A DNA stretch of 64,000 bases, taken from positions 1,851,378 through 1,915,377 of the forward strand of contig NZ_JACHCZ010000001.1 in NCBI RefSeq assembly GCF_014207255.1, read 5' to 3'. This document shows positions 8,753-17,634 of the stretch, in pieces. Both the position numbers and the translations under genes were made by a program. The number at the start of each line of letters is the position of its first letter. The stretch's first letter is position 1. The notes under the pieces are model-generated. The model made no database searches. It saw nothing but the letters and a program-made list of their open reading frames with translations, and was not told the DNA's origin. This stretch comes from Pseudomonas sp. JAI120 (GTDB lineage: Bacteria > Pseudomonadota > Gammaproteobacteria > Pseudomonadales > Pseudomonadaceae).

Positions 8753-9502
8753 ATGAGACCGTCGCTTACGCTACGCCACTACCTTGAAGCGCCCATCGCC
8801 CACAGCCATGACCATGCGCAGTTGGTGTTCGGCCTGTCCGGGCACCTGGACCTGGAAGTCGACGGCCTTGGCAGCCAGGTGCGCGAAAGCAGCGTGATGG
8901 TGCTGCCCTTCTCCGCCCACCACGCCTGTGGCAGTCGCGATGGCAGCCGCTGCCTGGTGCTGGATGTGCCCACGGAGCATTGGCTGCTGCACTCCCTGGG
9001 CGAACACGCCGACGCCAGCCGCCGCCTGCTCGATCAACCGGCACGCCTGGCCTTGGATTCCCGGCAACACCAACTGGTGCAATGGCTGGCACACAGCCCC
9101 GTGGATGACCCACTGATCGTCCAACAGGGTGCAGTGCTGTTGCTGGCCAGCCTCAATCATTCGCAGGCGCCGCCGCTAACGGGCCGTCGCCTGCCGTATG
9201 CGGCATTCAATGCGCATATCCAGCGACACGTCGCGCATCCGTTGCAGGTCGCCGATCTGGCGCGTATCGCCGGCCTGTCGGTGGCCCGCCTGCATGCGCG
9301 CTTCATCGCCGAGTGCGGGCAGACGCCCATGGATTACATCCGCAGCCGTCGCCTGCAACTGGCCTTGAACCTGCTGCGCGAGACACCGCTGCCCGTCGGT
9401 GAAATCGCCGTGCGGGTTGGCTACACCTCACAAAGTGCCTTTGCCGCCGCCATGCTGCGCGAATTTGGCGCCTCTCCCGGCGCGTTGCGGCGCGCCACAT
9501 AG
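8753..9502 (+). CDS. AraC-family transcriptional regulator
   Basis: This 249-residue regulator has an N-terminal cupin-like sensor region (LRHYLEAPIAHSHDHAQLVFGLSGHLDLEVDG) and a C-terminal double helix-turn-helix (ADLARIAGLSVARLHARF, then GEIAVRVGYTSQSAFAAAML) with the typical end REFGASPGALRR. AGGAG precedes the ATG at good spacing; the longer open frame has no such site. The next gene, an EamA-family exporter on the same strand 99 bases on, is a plausible target. Ligand unknown. Confidence 0.88.
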   Translation: MRPSLTLRHYLEAPIAHSHDHAQLVFGLSGHLDLEVDGLGSQVRESSVMVLPFSAHHACGSRDGSRCLVLDVPTEHWLLHSLGEHADASRRLLDQPARLALDSRQHQLVQWLAHSPVDDPLIVQQGAVLLLASLNHSQAPPLTGRRLPYAAFNAHIQRHVAHPLQVADLARIAGLSVARLHARFIAECGQTPMDYIRSRRLQLALNLLRETPLPVGEIAVRVGYTSQSAFAAAMLREFGASPGALRRAT

Positions 9503-9601
9503 GGCGAGCCTTGCGCTAAAAATCGCGAGTCCCACGACAGACGCACACACCTGCACCCTCTAGACTGCGAACCTGTCACTCCCGTTGGTTCAAGGATCGC
9601 A

Positions 9602-10486
9602 ATGACTCCCCGCTCAGCCCTCGGCGCCCTGCATATCGGCGCACTGATGTTTGGCCTTACCGGCGTTTTCGGCAAGTTGGCGGCCGCGTCCCCGGCCATC
9701 ATCGTCTTCGGTCGCGCCGCGTTTGCCGTGATTGCCCTGGCAGTGTTTGCACGCTTCGCCAGCAACGCCCCCTGGAAAACCCTGGCGCTGCAGGACTGGC
9801 GCCGCCTGCTGGTCAGCGGTGTGTTGCTGGCGGCGCATTGGGTGACGTTCTTCATTGCCGTCAAGGTCGCCGGCGTGGCCGTCGCCACGCTGGGGTTCAC
9901 CGCATTCCCGGCCTTTACCGTGATCCTCGAAGGGCTGATCTTTCGCGAACGTATTCGCGCCAATGAAATCGTGCTGGTGGCCTTGGTCACCGTTGGCCTG
10001 GTGCTGGTGACGCCGGACTTCAACCTCGCCAGCGAAGCCACGGGCGGCCTGCTTTGGGGGATTGTCTCGGGCTTGCTGTTCTCATTGTTGTCGCTGAACA
10101 ACCGCGCCAGCTCCGGACGGATTCCCGCCGTGCAGGCAGCACTGTGCCAGAACGTGGTGGTCGCCGTGTGCCTGCTGCCCGTGGCCGCGCCGGGGCTGGC
10201 GGACGTTCGCGCGCTGGATTGGTTGTGGATCGGTCTGCTTGGGGTGTTCTGCACGGGCCTGGCCCACAGCCTGTTTGTCGCCAGCCTTGCAGTGATCAAG
10301 GCGCGCACCGCCTCGGTGGTGTTCGCCATGGAGCCGGTATACGGCATCACGGTAGCCTGGCTGCTGTTTGCCGAGACGCCGACCCTGCGCATGCTGTCGG
10401 GCGGCGCGTTGATCATCGTCGCCATCGTGCTTTCCGGGCTGATGGGCAGCGCCAGCCAGGCCAAACAGCCCGCTGCAGCGGCCTGA
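9602..10486 (+). CDS. EamA/DMT-family transporter
   Basis: An integral inner-membrane protein of 294 residues with about ten hydrophobic segments arranged as two EamA repeats (residues about 1-140 and 150-285). The second ends AMEPVYGITVAWLLFAETPTLRMLSGGALII, a hallmark of drug/metabolite exporters. AAGGA lies upstream of the start. The AraC-type gene immediately upstream suggests a regulator-exporter pair. The substrate cannot be read from sequence. Confidence 0.88.
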   Translation: MTPRSALGALHIGALMFGLTGVFGKLAAASPAIIVFGRAAFAVIALAVFARFASNAPWKTLALQDWRRLLVSGVLLAAHWVTFFIAVKVAGVAVATLGFTAFPAFTVILEGLIFRERIRANEIVLVALVTVGLVLVTPDFNLASEATGGLLWGIVSGLLFSLLSLNNRASSGRIPAVQAALCQNVVVAVCLLPVAAPGLADVRALDWLWIGLLGVFCTGLAHSLFVASLAVIKARTASVVFAMEPVYGITVAWLLFAETPTLRMLSGGALIIVAIVLSGLMGSASQAKQPAAAA

Positions 10487-10617
10487 TCTATACTTTAAAC
10501 ATCCGCAACAGTCAGCCGTCGTTCAACGGATAAAGACTCCTCGACGACAGCCAGGGTGTTTTCTGAAGTTGCTGCACGTGAGTGGTCACTCCATAAACGC
10601 GATGCAGGGGTTTCATC

Positions 10618-10899
10618 ATGGAAATGTTCATCAGCTTGTTGGTTCAGATCATCAGCGGTGCCGTCGGTGGCAATTTGGCCGGCATGACCAAACAGAGCCT
10701 GGGGACCGGGCTCAATACCATGCTGGGTGGTGTCGGCGGGCTCGTGCTGGGCCAGGTCGTCGCCGCGCTGACCGGCACTTCGGGCGGCGAGGCGCTGGAT
10801 GTGGCGGCAGTCGGCAGCAATATCGTCGGCGGCGGCGTGGGCGGCCTGGTGCTGACCTGGGTCGTGGGCTTCATCAAAAGCAAGATGGCCGCTAAATAG
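10618..10899 (+). CDS. Small glycine-rich membrane protein, unknown function
   Basis: A 93-residue protein with two or three hydrophobic, Gly-rich segments: ISLLVQIISGAVGGNLAG, LGGVGGLVLGQVVAALTG and IVGGGVGGLVLTWVVGFI. It ends in a basic tail (KSKMAAK). The pattern resembles small GlsB/YeaQ-like or glycine-zipper membrane proteins, but I recognise no specific family. AGGGG precedes the ATG. It stands alone, convergent with the SelT/W/H-like gene, with 41 bases between. Confidence 0.7.
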   Translation: MEMFISLLVQIISGAVGGNLAGMTKQSLGTGLNTMLGGVGGLVLGQVVAALTGTSGGEALDVAAVGSNIVGGGVGGLVLTWVVGFIKSKMAAK

Positions 10900-10940
10900 C
10901 GGTGAACTGAGGGGTCACCGTCCTGGTGTGGCGGTGACCT

Positions 10941-11228
10941 TCATTGCGTACGGTCGTTGTGGCCCAGGTCGCGCTGTGGATCGATCTGGTCGCGCACCCG
11001 TTGCTTGAGCACCTTGGCTTCAGGGAATCCACCATCCGCCTTGCGCTCCCAGATTTGCACGCCATCGCAGGTGATGCGAAACGCCCCGCCGGTCGCCGGC
11101 TCCAGCGCCACTTTACCCAGGTCCTCGGCAAAGGTACTCAGCAGCTCCTGCGCCAACCATGCGGCGCGCAACAGCCACTGGCACTGGGTGCAATAGGTGA
11201 TAACGATCTCGGGTTTGGTCAACGACAT
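10941..11228 (-). CDS. SelT/SelW/SelH-family protein (Cys form)
   Basis: A 95-residue thioredoxin-like protein with the family redox motif CTQC near the N-terminus (EIVITYCTQCQWLLRAAWLAQELL). The second cysteine takes the position of selenocysteine in eukaryotic SelW/SelT, so this is the ordinary cysteine form. Later family elements are visible: GGAFRITCDGVQIWERKADGGFPEAKVLKQRVRD. AGGAG lies about 11 bases before the ATG. It is divergent from plpD across 81 bases. A redox role is inferred from the fold only. Confidence 0.85.
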   Translation of the reverse strand: MSLTKPEIVITYCTQCQWLLRAAWLAQELLSTFAEDLGKVALEPATGGAFRITCDGVQIWERKADGGFPEAKVLKQRVRDQIDPQRDLGHNDRTQ

Positions 11229-11309
11229 AATTTGACAGGCTCCTGGCGTAACGGGCTCAGCGGATCGGATGGCTATAATACCGGCCTTTATCGCCCAGCC
11301 TCGAGATTC

Positions 11310-13502
11310 ATGATGCGCCGCCTGTTGTCCTGCCTGTTTCTGTGCCTGCTCCCTCTTCTCGCCGATGCCGTTGAGACGCCTCGCCCCAAAATCGGCCTGG
11401 TACTGTCCGGCGGTGCCGCCCGGGGCCTGGCGCATATCGGCGTGCTCAAGGCCCTCGAGGAACAGGGTATTCATATCGACGCGATCGCCGGCACCAGCAT
11501 GGGCGCGGTGATTGGCGGGCTGTATGCGTCGGGCTACAAGATCGATGAACTGGAAAAACTGGCGCTGGGCATCGACTGGCAACAGGCGCTGTCCGACGCA
11601 CCGCCACGGGAAGACGTGCCGTTTCGACGCAAGCAGGATGACCGGGATTTCCTGGTCAAGCAGAAGCTCAGCTTCCGCGATGACGGCAGCCTGGGCCTGC
11701 CCCTTGGCGTGATCCAGGGCCAGAACCTGGCGCTGTTGCTGGAAAGCATGTTTGCCCATACCAGCAACACGCGTAATTTCGACAAGCTGCCAATCCCCTT
11801 TCGCGCCGTGGCCACCGACATCACCACTGGCGAGAAAGTGGTGTTCAGCAAGGGCCACCTGCCCCAGGTGATCCGAGCGAGCATGTCGATTCCGGCCGTG
11901 TTCGCCCCGGTGGAGCTGGATGGCCGGCTGCTGGTGGATGGCGGCATGACCGATAACATCCCACTGGATGTGGCGCGCGAGATGGGCGTGGACATCGCCA
12001 TCGTGGTCGACATCGGCACCCCCTTGCGTTCACGCAAGCAACTGGCAACGGTGGTGGATGTGCTCAACCAGTCCATCACCCTGATGACCCGGCGCAACTC
12101 CGAAGAACAACTCAAAGCCCTGCATCCCAAGGACGTACTGATCCAGCCGCCGCTGGCCGCCTATGGCGTGACAGATTTCGGCCGCGCCAAGGACATGATC
12201 GATGCCGGCTATCGTGCCACCCGCGCCCTCGACGTTCGCCTGGCCCATTTGCGCCCCGCCGAGCCGATCGACCCACAACTGGTAGCCGCGCGTACCCCGG
12301 GCGAACGCACCCCGGTGATTACCGCGATCAAGGTGGAGAACGACTCGAAAGTCAGCGACGACGTGATCCGCTACTACATCCGCCAACCGTTGGGCCAACC
12401 GCTGGAACTTGGCCGCCTGCAGACCGACATGGGCACCCTGTATGGCCTGGATTACTTCGAGCAGGTGCAATACCGCGTGGTGAAAAAGGGCCAGGACAAC
12501 ACCCTGGTGATCAGCGCGCGCGGCAAACGCAGCGGCACCGACTACCTGCGCCTGGGTCTGAACCTGTCGGATGACATGCGCGGCGACAGCGCCTTCAACC
12601 TCGGCGCCAGCTACCGCATGAACGGCATCAATCGCCTGGGTGCCGAGTGGCTGACGCGGGTACAGATCGGTGATCGGCAGGAGCTTTACAGCGAGTTCTA
12701 CCAGCCGATGGACACCGGTTCGCGCTACTTTGTCGCACCGTATATCAGCGCCCAGGCACAGAACGTCGAGCTGATCCTGGACAACGACCCCATCTCCGAA
12801 TACCGCCTGGAACGCTACGGCTTCGGCCTGAACGTGGGACGCCAGATCGGCAACAGTGGCGAGATCCGCTTCGGTGTCGGCGAGGCCTGGGGCAAGGCGG
12901 ATGTGCGCATCGGCGACCGCGACCTGCCAAGTGTGAGCTTCAGCGAAGGCTTCTATGAACTGAAGTACTCATTCGACTCCCTGGATAACGTGTACTTCCC
13001 CCACAGCGGCGAGGATATTGGCCTGGCCTTTCGCGAATTCGAACCGGGGTTGGGCTCGGACCAGCGCTATCGACAATGGGAGTTCAAGCTGGACAAGGCC
13101 ATGAGCCACGGTCCGGACACGCTGGTGCTGGGCGGTCGCTACGGGCGCACCCTGGATGATTCGGACGTGGTGATTTCCAGCTTCCTGCTGGGCGGTGCGC
13201 GGCAGTTGTCGGGCTTCCGCCAGGATGCGATTTCCGGGCAGAACATCAGCTTGATGCGCGCGGTGTACTACCGCCGGCTGACACCGCGCTCCTACCTGCC
13301 GCTGGATTTCCCGCTGTACCTGGGCGCCTCCCTGGAACGCGGCCGCGCGTGGAACAACGACAATGAATTCGACAGCGGCTATATCAACGCAGCGAGTATT
13401 TTCCTCGGGTTTGATACGCCGCTGGGGCCGCTGAATTTCAGCTATGGGTTCAACGATGATAATCAGAAGGCGGTGTACCTGAACCTCGGGCAAACCTTCT
13501 AA
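11310..13502 (+). CDS. plpD: Patatin-like phospholipase autotransporter PlpD (type Vd secretion)
   Basis: A 730-residue three-part protein. It has a Sec signal (residues 1-20) and a patatin lipase domain (about 25-320), with oxyanion loop SGGAARG at 33-39, nucleophile Ser63 in GTSMG and Asp210 in DGGMTDNIP. A single POTRA-like segment follows (about 330-410), then a 16-strand BamA/D15-like beta barrel running to the terminal aromatic VYLNLGQTF. This order defines type Vd autotransporters such as P. aeruginosa PlpD, a secreted class A1 phospholipase. Two adjacent ATGs (11310, 11313) are possible starts. Upstream open frame is the shadow of the SelT/W/H-like gene. Confidence 0.93.
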   Translation: MMRRLLSCLFLCLLPLLADAVETPRPKIGLVLSGGAARGLAHIGVLKALEEQGIHIDAIAGTSMGAVIGGLYASGYKIDELEKLALGIDWQQALSDAPPREDVPFRRKQDDRDFLVKQKLSFRDDGSLGLPLGVIQGQNLALLLESMFAHTSNTRNFDKLPIPFRAVATDITTGEKVVFSKGHLPQVIRASMSIPAVFAPVELDGRLLVDGGMTDNIPLDVAREMGVDIAIVVDIGTPLRSRKQLATVVDVLNQSITLMTRRNSEEQLKALHPKDVLIQPPLAAYGVTDFGRAKDMIDAGYRATRALDVRLAHLRPAEPIDPQLVAARTPGERTPVITAIKVENDSKVSDDVIRYYIRQPLGQPLELGRLQTDMGTLYGLDYFEQVQYRVVKKGQDNTLVISARGKRSGTDYLRLGLNLSDDMRGDSAFNLGASYRMNGINRLGAEWLTRVQIGDRQELYSEFYQPMDTGSRYFVAPYISAQAQNVELILDNDPISEYRLERYGFGLNVGRQIGNSGEIRFGVGEAWGKADVRIGDRDLPSVSFSEGFYELKYSFDSLDNVYFPHSGEDIGLAFREFEPGLGSDQRYRQWEFKLDKAMSHGPDTLVLGGRYGRTLDDSDVVISSFLLGGARQLSGFRQDAISGQNISLMRAVYYRRLTPRSYLPLDFPLYLGASLERGRAWNNDNEFDSGYINAASIFLGFDTPLGPLNFSYGFNDDNQKAVYLNLGQTF

Positions 13503-13561
13503 CTCCCCCGTTGACGCTCGTGTAGCAGCTGTCGAGCGCAAGCGAGGCTGCGGTGGTCGAA

Positions 13562-13996
13562 TCAGGACTTTTCCAGATTCGCCAGGATGTGCCCATGCAC
13601 CCGCATGCATACACGCATATCTTCTTCGTCAATGCCCATAAACAGTTCCTGGCGCAAAGCCGTGGCAATCGTCTCGATCTGCTCGATCAACGGCTTGGCG
13701 GTGTCACACAGCAGGATGCGTTTGGCGCGACGGTCTTCCACCACGGCCTGGCGTTGCACCAGGCCCTGGCCTTCTAGGCTGTCGAGCAACCGGGCCAGTG
13801 TCGGCCCTTCTACGCCGACGCTTTGCGCCAGCTCACGCTGGGTGGGCGCTTCTTCGAAACGAGCCAGGTGCAGCAGCACCAGCCATCGCGCCTGGGACAG
13901 GCCCAGCCCGGCCAAACGGCGGTCGAGCTCAGCGCGCCAACCTCGGGACATTTGCGCCAGCTGCATGCCAAAACGGTGTTGATCGGTTAACGGCAT
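13562..13996 (-). CDS. MarR-family transcriptional regulator
   Basis: A 144-residue winged-helix dimeric regulator. It has an N-terminal helix (HRFGMQLAQMSRGWRAELDRRL), the recognition region TQRELAQSVGVEGPTLARLLDSLEGQGLVQRQ, and the wing VVEDRRAKRILL. It resembles SlyA/MarR members that sense small aromatic compounds, but the ligand is unknown. The partly symmetric CTAAT-T-ATTAG upstream could be its operator. It is convergent with plpD and followed upstream by recQ on the same strand. Confidence 0.9.
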   Translation of the reverse strand: MPLTDQHRFGMQLAQMSRGWRAELDRRLAGLGLSQARWLVLLHLARFEEAPTQRELAQSVGVEGPTLARLLDSLEGQGLVQRQAVVEDRRAKRILLCDTAKPLIEQIETIATALRQELFMGIDEEDMRVCMRVHGHILANLEKS

Positions 13997-14032
13997 AAAA
14001 AACTCATGGTTTAGACTGAAAATAAAGTATGG

Positions 14033-14043
14033 CTAATTATTAG
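14033..14043. promoter_or_regulatory. Possible MarR operator
   Basis: CTAAT-T-ATTAG is an 11-base inverted repeat 37 bases before the start of the MarR-family gene, with a second TTAG/CTAA-type half-site just beyond it (AGTCAGCTAAG). Promoter-proximal AT-rich palindromes of this kind are typical MarR operators, so autoregulation is inferred. No experimental consensus was available to me. Confidence 0.4.
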
Positions 14044-14117
14044 TCAGCTAAGCATGAGCCATGTCACTAGGCAAGACTTGCTATGTACTGATTCGTTACA
14101 TTGACGTAATTGGCACA

Positions 14118-16244
14118 TTAAATTTCGAATTCAGACTGCAAAGCGGCCCGCACGCAGTACAAAACCCCTTCCGGCACACGCCCGGCAAACAGCGGTGCAA
14201 TCTCCGCAACCGGTGGCAATTCGCCTTCTCCGTCGAGGAATGCGTCCTGGATTTCGCCGAGCAAATCTTCCGGCAAATCAAGGGCCTGCTCCAGGGACAA
14301 CTGCTGCTTGCCGATGGATTCGGCCAGCAAGGTATAGACGTTTTTCTCCGAGCATTGCAGCTGGCCGGCGATCTGGACCGGGGTCATGCCGGCGCGTGCC
14401 AAACTGATCAGTTCATGGCGAATATCGGCGATTTCCTTTGGTGCTTCGACCTGACCACCGAGCACTTCGAGGAACGCCTGGCCGTAGCGCTCCAGCTTAC
14501 GCGCACCGACGCCGCTGACCCGGGCCATTTCGGCCATGGTGGTGGGCTGCTCGCGCAGCATTTCCAGCAAAGTGGAGTCGGGGAAAATAACGTACGGCGG
14601 CACGCTGTGTTCCTGGGCCAGTTTGCGTCGCAGGGTACGCAGGGCTTCCCACTGCTCACGTTCTTCACCCCGGACAAGCTGGCTGGCCTGGCTGGTGCTG
14701 GTCTTGGCGGTAGTCTGCGGCTTGAGGTCGCGGCGCAGCTCCAGGCTCACCTCGCCCTTGAGCAGCGGCCGGCAACTGTCGTTCAGGCGCAGGCCGCCAT
14801 ACCCTTCGATATCGATGTCCACCAGGCCACGCGCAACCATCTGCCGGAACAGCGAACGCCACTCACCTTCGGCACGGGCCTTGCCGACACCATAGACCGA
14901 GAGTTTTTCGTGGCCGAAGCTGCGCACTTTTTCGTTGTCCTTGCCCAGCAACACATCCACCAGATGGCCTACGCCATAACGCTGGCCGGTGCGGTAGATC
15001 GTCGACAGTGCCTGGCGGGCCGGCTCGGTGGCGTCCCAGGTCTGTACACCATCAATGCAGTTATCGCAGTGGCCGCACGGTTGCGGCATGTCCTCGTCGA
15101 AGTACGCCAGCAAGGTCTGGCGGCGGCAGCGGGTCTCTTCACACAACGAGAGCATCGCGTCGAGCTTGTGCTGCTCCAGGCGTTTATGGCGTTCATCGCC
15201 TTCGGAGTTCTGCAACATCTGCTTGAGCATCACCACGTCCTGAAGGCCGTAGACCATCCAGGCATCGGCCGGCAGGCCATCACGACCGGCACGCCCAGTC
15301 TCTTGGTAATAGGCCTCAAGGGACTTGGGCAGGTCCATATGGGCCACGAAGCGCACGTTGGATTTGTCGATGCCCATGCCGAACGCGATGGTAGCCACCA
15401 TGATCAGGCCTTCCTCGTTAAGGAAGCGTTTCTGGTGGGCAGAGCGTGTTTCGTTGGGCAGGCCGGCGTGGTACGGCAGCGCTGGGTAGCCCTGCTCGCA
15501 GAGGAATGCAGCCACTTCATCGACCTTCTTGCGCGACAGGCAATAGACAATGCCCGCATCGCTGCGTCGCTCCGAAAGGAACGCCAGCAGCTGCTTGCGA
15601 GGCTGCTCCTTGGGCACGATGCGGTAGAAAATATTCGGCCGGTCGAAGCTCGACAGGAAGCGCTCGGCGTTCTGCAGGTGCAGACGCTCGACGATTTCTT
15701 CACGAGTGCGCTTGTCGGCGGTGGCGGTCAGGGCGATGCGGGGAACGTCCGGGAACAGCTCCGCCAGTTGACCGAGCTGCAAATATTCGCGACGAAAATC
15801 ATGCCCCCATTGCGATACGCAGTGGGCTTCGTCGATAGCGAACAGGGCAATTTCCAGGCTCTGCAAAAACGCCAGCATGCGCGGTTGCACCAGGCGCTCA
15901 GGTGCAAGGTAGAGCATCTTCACTTCACCGCGCTTGATCCGCGCGGCCAGGTCGCGTTGCTGCTCGGCACTGAGGGTGGAGTTCAACGCAGCGGCAGCGA
16001 CGCCGAGCTCTTCCAGGGTCGCGACCTGGTCATCCATCAACGCGATCAGCGGCGACACCACCACCGCCAGCCCGTTGCGCAACAACGCCGGTACCTGGAA
16101 GCACAACGACTTGCCGCCGCCGGTAGGCATCAGGACCAGCGCATCACCACCCTTGGCCACGCGCTCAATGATCGCACCCTGGCGGCCACGAAAACTGTCG
16201 TAGCCGAAGATGTCCTTGAGGACGCGTTGAGCCTGATCGAGCAT
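14118..16244 (-). CDS. recQ: ATP-dependent DNA helicase RecQ
   Basis: A 3'-5' DNA helicase acting in recombination and replication fork repair. The 708 residues show helicase motif I PTGGGKS (40-46), DEAH box at 138-141 with the aromatic-rich loop [14 protein letters not shown], motif [12 protein letters not shown], and the zinc-binding RQC Cys cluster ([15 protein letters not shown], then CGHCDNC). A winged helix follows, then a C-terminal HRDC domain ([19 protein letters not shown]). The start is the ATG at 16244 with GGAG upstream; a 51-codon in-frame extension is not family-like. Its leader contains a long hairpin. Confidence 0.97.
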   Translation of the reverse strand: MLDQAQRVLKDIFGYDSFRGRQGAIIERVAKGGDALVLMPTGGGKSLCFQVPALLRNGLAVVVSPLIALMDDQVATLEELGVAAAALNSTLSAEQQRDLAARIKRGEVKMLYLAPERLVQPRMLAFLQSLEIALFAIDEAHCVSQWGHDFRREYLQLGQLAELFPDVPRIALTATADKRTREEIVERLHLQNAERFLSSFDRPNIFYRIVPKEQPRKQLLAFLSERRSDAGIVYCLSRKKVDEVAAFLCEQGYPALPYHAGLPNETRSAHQKRFLNEEGLIMVATIAFGMGIDKSNVRFVAHMDLPKSLEAYYQETGRAGRDGLPADAWMVYGLQDVVMLKQMLQNSEGDERHKRLEQHKLDAMLSLCEETRCRRQTLLAYFDEDMPQPCGHCDNCIDGVQTWDATEPARQALSTIYRTGQRYGVGHLVDVLLGKDNEKVRSFGHEKLSVYGVGKARAEGEWRSLFRQMVARGLVDIDIEGYGGLRLNDSCRPLLKGEVSLELRRDLKPQTTAKTSTSQASQLVRGEEREQWEALRTLRRKLAQEHSVPPYVIFPDSTLLEMLREQPTTMAEMARVSGVGARKLERYGQAFLEVLGGQVEAPKEIADIRHELISLARAGMTPVQIAGQLQCSEKNVYTLLAESIGKQQLSLEQALDLPEDLLGEIQDAFLDGEGELPPVAEIAPLFAGRVPEGVLYCVRAALQSEFEI

Positions 16245-16288
16245 GTATAACTCCAACAAAATAGTGCCGAAATCCCTCTGTACAGGCT

Positions 16289-16343
16289 GGCCGAAAAACT
16301 TCGGCTTCACGGAAAATAATCCGTAAGCGAAGTTTTCTCGGCC
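16289..16343. repeat. Long imperfect hairpin in the recQ/yecA divergent region
   Basis: Arms 16289-16313 and 16320-16343 are inverted copies: GGCCGA, then AAAACTTC, then GC-TT and ACGGA match, with single-base slips. They surround a 6-base loop, AAATAA. It sits 45 bases before the recQ start and would be in the 5' leader of either gene. It is not a REP unit (no GTGGGAG core). Confidence 0.75.
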
Positions 16344-16523
16344 TGGCGCTTGGCCTGCAGGGGCATCACAAAACGCGGCAGTATACCCGAGCGTCATCCG
16401 GCAAAGGGCGCCGCTGACGAATTGCAGCCTGTCTCAAAAACCTGGCAAATATGCATGCCGACTGGCTTGGGCGCGCAAGAAAGCCTAGAATTCAGCATCG
16501 TTTATTCCCAAGGTAGTCCTTCA

Positions 16524-17111
16524 ATGTCCTTCGCTGAGCAACTAACCCGCCTGCAAGCCTTCCTCGACGCCGATGAGCTGCATGACGAGGCGCTGGACTA
16601 CGTGGCCGCCCACGGCTACCTGACCGCCCTGTCGATCTGCTCCGAGGTCGTTCCCGACCGTGAATGGATCGACGCGCTGTTCGCCGAAGAACCGCACTAC
16701 GCCGACGCCGCACAGCGCGAAGAAATCGAATCCACCCTGCTGGCCCTCAAGGCCCACATCGGTCGCCAACTGGCTTCCGATGAGGAATTCGAGCTGCCGT
16801 GCGACCTGGACCTCGGCGAAGAGCCGGACGACTCCGACCTGCGCGGCTGGTGCATCGGCTTCATGGAAGGCGTGTTCCTGCGCGAAGCTGCCTGGTTCGA
16901 ATCCGCCGAGGAAGAAGTCAGCGAAATGCTGCTGCCGATCATGGTCGGCTCGGGGCTGTTTGAGGAAGAAGCTGAATTTTCCGACATCGCCGCCGACGCC
17001 AACCTGATGGACGACATGATCGTACAGATCCCGGAAGCGCTGACCGCCCTGTACCTGCTGTGCAACGCTCCTGACGAAAAACCGGCGATCCTCAAGCCAC
17101 GTCACCACTGA
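16524..17111 (+). CDS. YecA/UPF0149-family protein
   Basis: A 195-residue acidic, helical protein of the UPF0149 (YecA/YgfB) family. It shows the typical central motif DSDLRGWCIGFMEGVFL and the N-terminal LTRLQAFLDADELHDEALDYVAAHGYLTAL. It lacks the C-terminal SEC-C zinc motif of E. coli YecA. The biochemical role of the family is unclear. It is divergent from recQ; the DUF454 gene follows 20 bases downstream, so the two may be co-transcribed. Confidence 0.85.
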   Translation: MSFAEQLTRLQAFLDADELHDEALDYVAAHGYLTALSICSEVVPDREWIDALFAEEPHYADAAQREEIESTLLALKAHIGRQLASDEEFELPCDLDLGEEPDDSDLRGWCIGFMEGVFLREAAWFESAEEEVSEMLLPIMVGSGLFEEEAEFSDIAADANLMDDMIVQIPEALTALYLLCNAPDEKPAILKPRHH

Positions 17112-17131
17112 GTCGCCTGCCCGTGACACCC

Positions 17132-17515
17132 ATGGGCAATCGCTCGCTGCTCCTGCGTTACGTACTGCTGGCCATCGGCTGGCTGAGCGTAGCGTTGGGA
17201 GTGATCGGTATTTTCCTGCCGGTCTTGCCGACCACACCCTTCCTTCTTCTCGCTGCCGCCTGCTTCGCTCGAAGCTCCCCGCGTTTCTACCAGTGGCTGG
17301 TGGAACACCCGCGCCTGGGCCCTTGGATTCGTGATTACCTGGACGGCAACGGCATTCCACTCAAGGGCAAGGTCTACGCCATCGGCCTGATGTGGCTGAG
17401 TATCGGTTTTTCCTGCTACCTGGTACCGCTGCCATGGGCCCGCGGGTTCATGCTGACCAGCGCCGTGCTGGTGACAATCTACATCCTGCGTCAGAAAACC
17501 CTGCCACCGCGCTAA
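17132..17515 (+). CDS. YbaN-like DUF454 inner-membrane protein
   Basis: A 127-residue membrane protein with the DUF454 signature: GIFLPVLPTTPFLLLAAACFARSSPRFY and LVEHPRLGPWIRDYL, followed by two further hydrophobic helices. Function unknown. The ATG at 17132 is used; an in-frame GTG at 17123 is also possible, and neither has a clear ribosome-binding site. It probably shares a transcript with the YecA-like gene. Confidence 0.85.
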   Translation: MGNRSLLLRYVLLAIGWLSVALGVIGIFLPVLPTTPFLLLAAACFARSSPRFYQWLVEHPRLGPWIRDYLDGNGIPLKGKVYAIGLMWLSIGFSCYLVPLPWARGFMLTSAVLVTIYILRQKTLPPR

Positions 17516-17634
17516 GCGCCCACTGCGACATTAGATCCCACACGACCTTGGTCGACACTGACTAACCCCAGGCATCATGCGAGACTGTCCAACCGGGCCC
17601 GGAATGCCTGGGTGTTCTCATGCTCGGAGTTACC

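Noticed and set aside
11313..13502. Upstream in-frame extension of plpD to 10944
   Set aside because: The extra 122 codons are antisense to the SelT/W/H-like gene, and the signal peptide begins at 11310.
14061..16250. 729-codon open frame on the plus strand across recQ
   Set aside because: It is an antisense shadow of recQ, lacks any family pattern and a ribosome-binding site; GC-rich third positions keep the opposite strand open.
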